DNA of 5,729 nt from Hyphomonadaceae bacterium (GTDB lineage: Bacteria; Pseudomonadota; Alphaproteobacteria; Caulobacterales; Hyphomonadaceae). Below the pieces are notes generated by a model. It did no database searches. It worked only from the letters and a program-made list of their open reading frames with translations, and was not told where the DNA came from. Made by a program: the position numbers and the translations under genes. Shown piece by piece: positions 1 to 5,089 of the stretch (position 1 is the first letter of the stretch; every line of letters begins with the position of its first letter). The stretch spans positions 1 through 5,729 of the forward strand of contig JAUYSA010000385.1 in assembly GCA_030696545.1 (NCBI GenBank). Direction: 5' to 3'.

Positions 1-573
1 ATCGAGGTGATGTTCTATTTGCTTCTGCCGTTCCTGCTGTGGGTGCTGCGCAAGGCGGGCAAATTGGACTGGCTTGTCTGTGTGCTGATCTACGTCGGAG
101 CCGAAGTCTGGCGGATCGGATTCGAGCTAACTGGGCAGTTGGAAATCGCTCGCCAGCTTCCTGGTCAGATGAGCTTCTTTTTGACCGGAATGATGCTCTA
201 CGCGCTGCGGCTGTCAGGTTGGCGTCTGCACTTCACTGGCGTGGCTGGTGCGTTGTTGCTGGCCGCGTCACTGTTCTTTCCGGAGGCAGGGCCTGTTCGG
301 GCCGCCGGGCTCGGAGCGTTCGCGGTGTGGCTGGCGACTGGGGCGGTGCGTTTGCCCGATGCCGCAAGGTTCGGCGACCTTTCATACGGCATATACATCG
401 TTCATGCGCCGATCATCCAGCTAAGTCTTGTAATGGGAATCTTTGCGGCGAGCGCATGGATCGGCGCGGTGACTGCTTTAGCTGCATCTGTAGTCGTCGC
501 CTTATGTCTTTGGCACCTAATCGAAAGGCCATCACTAAGACGCGATAGCGCTTACGTGACGCTCAAACATTAA
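1..573 (+). CDS. Acyltransferase-3 family membrane protein, C-terminal part (5' end outside window)
   Basis: The reading frame is open from base 1 and ends at TAA 571-573, leaving 190 residues of a protein that begins upstream. The first residues (IEVMFYLLLP) match the conserved 'E-x-x-FY-x-x-x-P' segment in the middle of AT3 (acyl_transf_3, OafA/NodX-like) proteins, so the ATG at 10 is internal and not a start. Several hydrophobic segments follow. Near residues 126-137 comes the late family motif LSYGIYIVHAP, with its histidine at about residue 135, and near the end the typical 'HLIERP' signature. Members are multi-pass inner-membrane proteins that move acyl groups, usually acetyl, onto sugars of O-antigen, capsule or exopolysaccharide. 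Acceptor and acyl group cannot be read from the sequence. It lies 73 bp upstream of manC on the same strand, and its G+C looks somewhat below that of manC. The family call is firm; the function is generic. Confidence 0.9.
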   Translation: MEVMFYLLLPFLLWVLRKAGKLDWLVCVLIYVGAEVWRIGFELTGQLEIARQLPGQMSFFLTGMMLYALRLSGWRLHFTGVAGALLLAASLFFPEAGPVRAAGLGAFAVWLATGAVRLPDAARFGDLSYGIYIVHAPIIQLSLVMGIFAASAWIGAVTALAASVVVALCLWHLIERPSLRRDSAYVTLKH

Positions 574-636
574 TTCGATTTGCTTTGCGCTGTCGGCGCA
601 CACAATTAGTACTTGACCTCGCAGGCACACGGGGCT

Positions 637-640
637 GGAG
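637..640 (+). promoter_or_regulatory. Ribosome binding site supporting the TTG start of manC
   Basis: GGAG is followed by six bases (AAGACA) and then TTG at 647. No ATG or GTG in this frame gives a complete ManC N-terminus: the next candidates lie in or after the PVVMSGG strand that begins the nucleotide-binding loop. The Shine-Dalgarno match and its spacing therefore decide for TTG. Confidence 0.7.
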
Positions 641-646
641 AAGACA

Positions 647-1711
647 TTGGCGCTTACTAAGATCATTCCAGTGGTGATGTCCGGTGGTTCGGGCACCCGG
701 CTATGGCCTGTGTCAACGACACGTCAGCCCAAGCAATTCCACAATCTTGGCGCTCAGCGGTCCATGATTGAAGAAACGGCGCTCCGGCTCAGGGGCAGCC
801 ACGGCGACATCACCTTCCTCGCCCCTGTCATCATCGCCGGCGCATCGCACCGGGATCTGGTGCTCGACCTGCTTGGCCGCTCTGAAGTGACCGTATCTGC
901 TCTCGTCCTGGAGCCCGAGGGCCGCAATACGGCTGCCACGGCCGCGCTCGCCGCCATCGTCGCGCAGGAAATAGACCCCGAGGCTTACGTTCTCCTGGTC
1001 CCGGCCGATCACCTCGTCGCCAATCCGCCCGCACTTGTGGATGCGATCCGCGCCGCCTCGGCTGTCGTGGCCGACAACATCGTTACGTTCGGCATCAAGC
1101 CTACCGGCCCCGAAACTGGCTATGGCTACATTCTTCAAGGCGACACCCTTGCCAGTGGTGTCCACCGCGTCGCCGCCTTCAAGGAAAAGCCCGATCTTGA
1201 GATCGCGAACCAATACGTGCGCGATGGCCGATACAGCTGGAATTCCGGCATGTTCTTTTTCGCGCCATCTATCCTGCTCGAGGAGTTCTCCATTGCAGGC
1301 GCCGACATTCGCGATGGCGCTCATGAAGCGTTCCGGCGCGCGCGACGCGAAAACGATATCGAAATCCACCTCGACCCCGAAATCTTCGCCAAGGTCCGCA
1401 ACGAGGCAGTCGACCGCGCTGTCATGGAAAAGACCAGCCGCGCTGCCGTGGCGCCCTGCGATATCGGCTGGGCCGACGTCGGATCGTGGGCCGAACTCTG
1501 GCGCCTGTCGGACAAGGATTCCAGCGGCAACGCTGTTTCCGGCTCTGTCACTCTTCTGGACTCGGATAACAACCTGATCCGGGGAGAGGGCATCCACGTC
1601 TCTGCCATCGGCGTCTCCGACCTGATCATCGTCGCGAGCGGCAGCTCCGTCCTCATCATGCCCCGCAGCCGGGCGCAGGACGTCAAAAAAGTTATCCCCG
1701 AACCGGGCTGA
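647..1711 (+). CDS. manC: Mannose-1-phosphate guanylyltransferase (GDP-mannose pyrophosphorylase), monofunctional
   Basis: The 354-residue cytosolic enzyme joins mannose-1-phosphate and GTP to GDP-mannose and pyrophosphate, feeding mannose, fucose, rhamnose or perosamine units into surface glycans. Visible in order: the nucleotidyltransferase loop SGGSGTRLWP (residues 12-21) with PKQF (28-31); PADHLV; the sugar-binding strand GPETGYGYI; FKEKPD (178-183); WNSGMFFF (198-205); and CDIGWADVGSW around W275. The C-terminus is the left-handed beta-helix tail ending RAQDVKKVIPEPG. There is no cupin phosphomannose-isomerase domain, so this is the short form and not the roughly 470-residue AlgA/ManC fusion. 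The start is TTG, backed by GGAG six bases upstream; the first residues (ALTKIIPVV) fit the family. The segment after the loop reads VSTTRQPKQF, whereas many members have LSR-x3-PKQF. The last bases of the gene are repeated at 3234-3266, upstream of fsa. Identity is secure; the fate of the GDP-mannose is not shown here. Confidence 0.95.
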   Translation: MALTKIIPVVMSGGSGTRLWPVSTTRQPKQFHNLGAQRSMIEETALRLRGSHGDITFLAPVIIAGASHRDLVLDLLGRSEVTVSALVLEPEGRNTAATAALAAIVAQEIDPEAYVLLVPADHLVANPPALVDAIRAASAVVADNIVTFGIKPTGPETGYGYILQGDTLASGVHRVAAFKEKPDLEIANQYVRDGRYSWNSGMFFFAPSILLEEFSIAGADIRDGAHEAFRRARRENDIEIHLDPEIFAKVRNEAVDRAVMEKTSRAAVAPCDIGWADVGSWAELWRLSDKDSSGNAVSGSVTLLDSDNNLIRGEGIHVSAIGVSDLIIVASGSSVLIMPRSRAQDVKKVIPEPG

Positions 1712-1846
1712 CGAAGCGCCATGCTCACGCTATGAACCCAGGCCAACCAACACCCGGGGGACGTGGTGCTGCTAGACATCGGTTCCGGCGAAGTTGGCGA
1801 GCTGCCCGCCGCTGCCAATGATTCGGTCGATGGCGCCACAAGCAAC
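1679..1846 (+). repeat. Left copy of an imperfect direct repeat (manC tail + spacer + fsa head)
   Basis: This stretch aligns with 3234-3405 over its whole length. The first 35 bases, ending just after the manC stop, differ at only three positions. The next 22 match at 17 positions and include the shared CGCTATGA. A looser spacer with small indels follows, and then about 70 bases of fsa coding sequence that match at roughly 49 of 63 ungapped positions (counted by hand). Weaker similarity extends outward on both sides, to about 1619 and 1900. In this copy the manC part is intact and the fsa part is broken. Confidence 0.85.
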
Positions 1847-1900
1847 ACTGCCCACATCGCTAGGCGCCGCAGCGAGATGACAACGGCGACGACCAGGGTT
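1763..1900 (+). pseudogene. Decayed 5' end of an fsa/transaldolase-type gene
   Basis: Read from GTG 1763, this frame gives residues that keep register with the intact Fsa encoded from 3322. Both share the ..VGEL.AAA.. stretch at 11-18, D23-G24, T26, N28, I32-A33, M39 and A42. One extra codon near residue 5 is compensated by one missing codon near 20. After about residue 46 the match disappears. The substrate loop has lost its TTNPS sequence (TSNTA here) and the region that would hold the Schiff-base lysine is absent, so it cannot be an active aldolase. The frame stays open to 1981 and overlaps the start of the acyltransferase by 14 bases, but nothing after 1900 resembles a known protein. A GGGGG run sits three bases before the GTG, where the intact gene has its GGGAG. 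I read it as a relic left when the acyltransferase region was inserted; a small translated peptide cannot be excluded. Confidence 0.75.
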
Positions 1901-1967
1901 TGGCCTGCCTTCGGTCGCCTACGCAAAGCGCGAGCGCCGAGTATCTGCCGCTACATAGGCGGCGCCG

Positions 1968-3143
1968 ATGACCCCAAGTGACAAGTTACCTGGTATTCAT
2001 GCGCTGCGGGTCGTCGCGGCTGTGACTGTGTTCTTGCTCCATACACTCAACTTGACGGCCAGGTTTGTGGAGCCTGTGACGAATTGGGCAGGAGCGCACC
2101 TTCATTTCGGCGTCCCGTTGTTTTTTGTCGTGTCCGCATTTTCGTTGATGTATTCGACGATCCTCGACCAAGGATCGTCGGGGTGGGTTCGCCGCTTCTA
2201 TTTGAAACGATACTTCCGGATCGCTCCGCTGTTTTATTTTATGCTCGTAGCCGGTGTTGCGCTTCAGTCCTTGATGGGGGGATTGTTCGCGCTGAGGCCG
2301 TTACCGGATTTGTACTCGCTGTTCCTAAACGTCACTTTCCTCTTCGGTCTGTTCCCTGAGCATTCGTCGAGTCTGGTGTGGGTCGGATGGTCGGTCGGCA
2401 CCGAGATGCTGTTCTATCTGTTATTTCCTTTGATCCTTGTGACTATACGAAACATTTACAGTGCAGCATTTTTCGTGATTATCGCTACAGTGATTGGCGA
2501 GACGGCGCGTCCGCTTCTTGACCCGCTAGCGAGCCTCGCATTCGGCGTCACAGTGAGTGATCAGCATATCTTGCCGAATCTTCGCTACTTCGCGTTTGGC
2601 ATTCTAGCTTTCCACATCTACGATCGACTACGTACCACTAAACTTGCAGCGAAAAATGCCGGGCACGTATTCGTCGGCGTTGTGCATCTCCTCTTCATCA
2701 GTCTGGCAATGAGCCTGATTGTTTTTCTCATATATTTTCAAGATGAGCTTCGGGCGCTATGGCATCTCGACATGGCGGTGTGGGGCGCACTTTTTACTGT
2801 GCTCTGTGTCTGGTTGACAGTTCGTCCGCTTCGGCTTTTGAATTGGGCTCCAATTCAATATCTTGGTGAGCGCAGCTACAGCCTATATCTCGTGCACTTC
2901 CCGGCCATCCTGCTGTTGTCGGCGTTCACGAAAGCGGCTTTTGGCGCGATTCATCCCTTTATGGGCGACTGGGCGATCATTGTTGCGATCATTGCAACTT
3001 ACGCTCCCATCATCGCGATCTCCGCGATTACGTACCGCTTGATCGAACGATCCGGTATGGATCTTGGCAAACTTCTCACGCGGCAAATAGGACGGGGCTC
3101 TAAAATACAAGCAACCCATACAGGAGGCCGGGCGCCCGATTAG
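1968..3143 (+). CDS. Acyltransferase-3 family membrane protein, probable polysaccharide O-acyltransferase
   Basis: The 391-residue multi-pass inner-membrane protein has the usual AT3 length and order of motifs. These are: LPGIHALRVVAAVTVFLLHT at 7-26, holding the conserved arginine (R14) and catalytic-type histidine (H25); GVPLFFVVSAFSL at 48-60; the basic RFYLKRYFRIAP stretch at 76-87; WSVGTEMLFYLLFP with E146; a long run of further hydrophobic segments; SYSLYLVHFP with H310; and YRLIER near the end. The family carries acyl groups, most often acetyl, across the membrane to sugar hydroxyls. The acceptor here is probably the glycan built by the neighbouring genes. ATG 1968 gives the canonical N-terminus, with a weak AGGCGG five bases before it. 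Base use differs from the neighbours: the block 2101-2160 has 27 of 60 G+C, against 41 of 60 for 3481-3540 in fsa. With its flanks carrying broken copies of fsa and manC, it looks like acquired cargo. Family certain, acceptor unknown. Confidence 0.93.
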   Translation: MTPSDKLPGIHALRVVAAVTVFLLHTLNLTARFVEPVTNWAGAHLHFGVPLFFVVSAFSLMYSTILDQGSSGWVRRFYLKRYFRIAPLFYFMLVAGVALQSLMGGLFALRPLPDLYSLFLNVTFLFGLFPEHSSSLVWVGWSVGTEMLFYLLFPLILVTIRNIYSAAFFVIIATVIGETARPLLDPLASLAFGVTVSDQHILPNLRYFAFGILAFHIYDRLRTTKLAAKNAGHVFVGVVHLLFISLAMSLIVFLIYFQDELRALWHLDMAVWGALFTVLCVWLTVRPLRLLNWAPIQYLGERSYSLYLVHFPAILLLSAFTKAAFGAIHPFMGDWAIIVAIIATYAPIIAISAITYRLIERSGMDLGKLLTRQIGRGSKIQATHTGGRAPD

Positions 3144-3173
3144 CGTTGGTCGTTCGGCCTTGGGTCCGGCTGA

Positions 3174-3266
3174 CGCCTCGCCGTCTGCATCCATGGCCGC
3201 GATTTTATCGTCACTACGCACCGCCGCGTTTGCGACGTCAAGAAAGTCATCCCCGAACAGGGCTGA
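3174..3266 (+). pseudogene. Remnant of a manC 3' end
   Basis: Just upstream of the intact fsa, one frame reads ..RRVCDVKKVIPEQG followed by TGA at 3264-3266. It matches the ManC C-terminus ..SRAQDVKKVIPEPG and its stop. Over 3234-3268 only three of 35 bases differ from 1679-1713; two of these are silent in the manC frame and one changes Pro to Gln. Upstream, without gaps, a weaker protein-level match (DFIVTTHRR against SVLIMPRSR, with the same hydrophobic pattern) runs back to about 3174, directly after an in-frame TGA at 3171-3173. No ManC catalytic region precedes it, so it encodes nothing functional. The part before 3222 rests on pattern similarity only. Apart from this remnant and the fsa ribosome binding site, I see no gene, terminator or clear promoter in the gap 3144-3321. 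Confidence 0.7.
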
Positions 3267-3405
3267 CGCCGCGCAATCCTCCCGCTATGACTGGGCGCAA
3301 CGAGCCTCTGGGAGTCCGCGCATGCAGCTGTTCATCGATTCCGCCGACGTTGGCGAACTGCGCGCCGCGGCCGCTACAGGCCTCATCGACGGCGTCACGA
3401 CCAAT
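3234..3405 (+). repeat. Right copy of the imperfect direct repeat (manC tail + spacer + fsa head)
   Basis: This is the partner of 1679-1846 in the same orientation, with about 1.4 kb between the two copies. In this copy the fsa part is intact and belongs to the functional gene, while the manC part is a fragment. The two copies therefore mirror each other in which half survived. The second acyltransferase gene lies between them. Confidence 0.85.
3310..3314 (+). promoter_or_regulatory. Ribosome binding site deciding the fsa start
   Basis: GGGAG lies seven bases before ATG 3322. The same frame is open further upstream, to near 3160, but that part overlaps the manC remnant in another frame and is not Fsa-like. 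The Shine-Dalgarno match and the family N-terminus (MQLFIDSADV) fix the start at 3322. Confidence 0.75.
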
Positions 3406-3975
3406 CCCTCCCTCATCGCCAAATCCGGCCGCAAGATGAAGGAGGCGATCTCCGAAATCTGTTCGATTATTCCCGGCCCCGTCAGCGCCGAAGCCGTCGC
3501 CACCGATGTCGAGGGCATGCTGGCCGAAGGCCGCTATCTCGCGCGCATAGCATCCAACGTCGTGGTCAAACTGCCGCTCACCGAGAACGGCCTCAGGGCC
3601 TGTCAGACGCTTTCCGACGAAGGCATCCGCGTCAACGTCACGCTCTGCTTTTCGACCTCGCAGGCGCTGCTCGCCGCCAAGGCCGGCGCCTATTTCATCT
3701 CGCCCTTTATCGGTCGCCTCGACGACAAAGGCGTTGATGGGATGCAGCTGATCCGCGACATCCGCCGCATCTACGACAATTACGGCTTCGCCACGAATAT
3801 CCTCTCCGCCTCAATCCGCTCGGTCGAGCACGTCCATCAGGCGGCGCTCGCTGGCTCTGATTGCGCCACGCTGCCCTCGAAGATCTTCGCCGCCATGTAC
3901 AAGCACGATCTCACCGACGCTGGTGTCGAGGCTTTCCTCAAGGACTGGAAATCGACCGGCCAGTCGATCCTCTAG
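3322..3975 (+). CDS. fsa: Fructose-6-phosphate aldolase / small transaldolase (TalC/MipB/Fsa family)
   Basis: The 217-residue cytosolic TIM-barrel enzyme has the length of the short transaldolase subfamily, whose members either cleave fructose-6-phosphate to dihydroxyacetone and glyceraldehyde-3-phosphate or act as transaldolases. Visible: FIDSAD (4-9, with D6), GVTTNPSLIAKSG (24-36, with N28), VVVKLPLT (80-87) with the Schiff-base lysine at K83, NVTLCFSTSQALLAAKAGA, YFISPFIGRLDD, and the C-terminal LPSKIFAAMYKHDLTDAGVEAFLKDW. All expected active-site landmarks are present, so it should be functional. Aldolase and transaldolase activity cannot be told apart with confidence by eye. Its presence in a glycan cluster is uncommon. 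It may supply fructose-6-phosphate toward mannose-phosphate and GDP-mannose, an inference helped by the broken manC-fsa junctions that imply manC was once its direct neighbour. The glycosyltransferase gene starts three bases after its stop, so the two are probably co-translated. Confidence 0.92.
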   Translation: MQLFIDSADVGELRAAAATGLIDGVTTNPSLIAKSGRKMKEAISEICSIIPGPVSAEAVATDVEGMLAEGRYLARIASNVVVKLPLTENGLRACQTLSDEGIRVNVTLCFSTSQALLAAKAGAYFISPFIGRLDDKGVDGMQLIRDIRRIYDNYGFATNILSASIRSVEHVHQAALAGSDCATLPSKIFAAMYKHDLTDAGVEAFLKDWKSTGQSIL

Positions 3976-3978
3976 GGC

Positions 3979-5001
3979 ATGAACGACGCGTCCCCAGAGC
4001 CGGCGCCGGACATCACGGTGGTCGTCGTCAACTACAACAGCGGCGACTACCTGAAAGGCTGCATCGCTTCGCTCGCGCGCCAGACGCACCAGAATTTCGA
4101 AACCATCATCATCGACAACAGCTCGACCGATGACTCGCTTGATCGTCTCACCGAAAAGCCTGCGCGTCTCACCATCCTGAAGCAGGCCGAAAACCTTGGC
4201 TTCGCCCGCGCCAACAATATCGGGGCGGCTGCGGGCAAGGGCGCGTGGCTCGCGCTGCTAAATCCCGACGCCGAAGCCGAACCCGGCTGGCTCGAGGCGA
4301 TGATGCGCGCGGTTGTCGAACACCCCGGCCATCGCATGGTCGCCTCGCTCCAGTTCAACTTGCACGATCCGTCCAAACTCGATGGCGCCGGCGACAACTA
4401 TCTTGCCTATGGCTACGCATGGCGCGGCGGCTTCGGACACGCAGCTTTAAGCGCTCCCCAGGCCGGCGAATGCTTCGGCCCCTGCGGCGCAGCAGCTCTC
4501 TATCCCCGAACCGCATTCCTCGAAGCCGGCGGATTCGACGAGCGCTATTTCTGCTATCATGAAGACGTCGATATCGCCTTCCGACTCCGTCTGCTCGGAG
4601 AGAAATGCCAGTTCGCGCCCAGCGCCCGCATCGCCCACGCCGGTTCCGCAGTCACCGGCCGCACCAGCCGCTTCTCGGTCTTTCATGGCGTGCGCAACGG
4701 CGTCTGGACCTACTTCAAGAACATGCCCGGCCGCTGGCTCGTGCTCACATTTCCGGTCTGGTTCGCGGGCGCAATCCTGCTCCTGATCCGCGGCGCCTTT
4801 CGCGGCGTTTTCCTTCCGACATGGGACGGTTTCGTCGCCGCCTTGCGCGGCCTCGGCCCGATGCTGAAATCGCGCCGCGACCTGCGAACCAATCGCCGCG
4901 TCACGCCATCCGCCATTGCCGCCGCCTTCACCTGGAATCCCTTCGCCTATTTGGGGCGTCAGATCGACGTTCGGCTTTTCCCCCCGAAGGATCCGGAGTA
5001 A
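3979..5001 (+). CDS. Family 2 glycosyltransferase, rhamnosyltransferase-like (WbbL/COG1216 type)
   Basis: The 340-residue enzyme has an N-terminal GT-A domain: ITVVVVNYNSG at 12-22, IIIDNSSTDDS at 43-53, ENLGFARANNIG at 71-82, and NPDAE at 95-99, which takes the place of the metal-binding DxD. Then come GPCGAAALYPRTAF, GGFDERYF and YHEDVDIAFRLR with E195-D196 as the probable catalytic-base region, followed by HAGS and an HGVRN segment. This order is typical of the GT2 group that transfers rhamnose or related sugars from a nucleotide donor to lipid-linked glycans. A hydrophobic stretch around 253-272 probably anchors the C-terminus to the inner membrane. Donor and acceptor are not determined. 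ATG 3979 follows the fsa stop after three bases, with AGGG too close to act as a normal ribosome site, so translational coupling with fsa is likely. Codon use matches fsa and the epimerase gene. Confidence 0.92.
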   Translation: MNDASPEPAPDITVVVVNYNSGDYLKGCIASLARQTHQNFETIIIDNSSTDDSLDRLTEKPARLTILKQAENLGFARANNIGAAAGKGAWLALLNPDAEAEPGWLEAMMRAVVEHPGHRMVASLQFNLHDPSKLDGAGDNYLAYGYAWRGGFGHAALSAPQAGECFGPCGAAALYPRTAFLEAGGFDERYFCYHEDVDIAFRLRLLGEKCQFAPSARIAHAGSAVTGRTSRFSVFHGVRNGVWTYFKNMPGRWLVLTFPVWFAGAILLLIRGAFRGVFLPTWDGFVAALRGLGPMLKSRRDLRTNRRVTPSAIAAAFTWNPFAYLGRQIDVRLFPPKDPE

Positions 5002-5044
5002 ATCAAGCGCATCTGCCTTCTTTGACTTGCCGCGTGAAACCCGG

Positions 5045-5068
5045 CCGCAGACACGCTAGTGTCTCCGG
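5045..5068 (+). promoter_or_regulatory. Inverted repeat upstream of the epimerase gene (possible operator or hairpin)
   Basis: The arms CCGCAGACAC (5045-5054) and GTGTCTCCGG (5059-5068) pair at 9 of 10 positions, with a GCTA loop and one C-C mismatch. The element ends 21 bases before ATG 5090. No T-run follows, so it is not a normal rho-independent terminator. It could be an operator, a leader hairpin or part of a weak terminator; nothing in the sequence decides. It lies in the only spacer of notable length (88 bp) between the glycosyltransferase and epimerase genes. Confidence 0.5.
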
Positions 5069-5089
5069 ATCATTGACGAGTCCCTGCCT

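Noticed and set aside
586..600. Small hairpin (TGCGC / GCGCA, five-base loop) after the first acyltransferase
   Set aside because: Only a five-base stem and no T-run; too weak to call a terminator or operator.
713..1597. Long open frame of 294 residues on the minus strand
   Set aside because: It lies entirely inside manC, is rich in Arg/Gly/Ala/Asp typical of antisense shadows in G+C-rich genes, and shows no recognisable domain.
1763..1981. 72-residue open frame as a genuine small gene
   Set aside because: Its first 46 residues match the start of Fsa in register and the rest matches nothing, so a relic explains it better. It also overlaps the acyltransferase start.
3160..3321. Upstream extension of the fsa reading frame (271-residue version)
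   Set aside because: The extra residues do not resemble the family, they overlap a manC remnant in another frame, and ATG 3322 has its own GGGAG at seven bases.
5022..5062. TTGACT with downstream GCTAGT as a promoter for the epimerase
   Set aside because: The distance between the two elements is about 27 bases, too long for a standard promoter; the GCTA is better explained as the loop of the inverted repeat.
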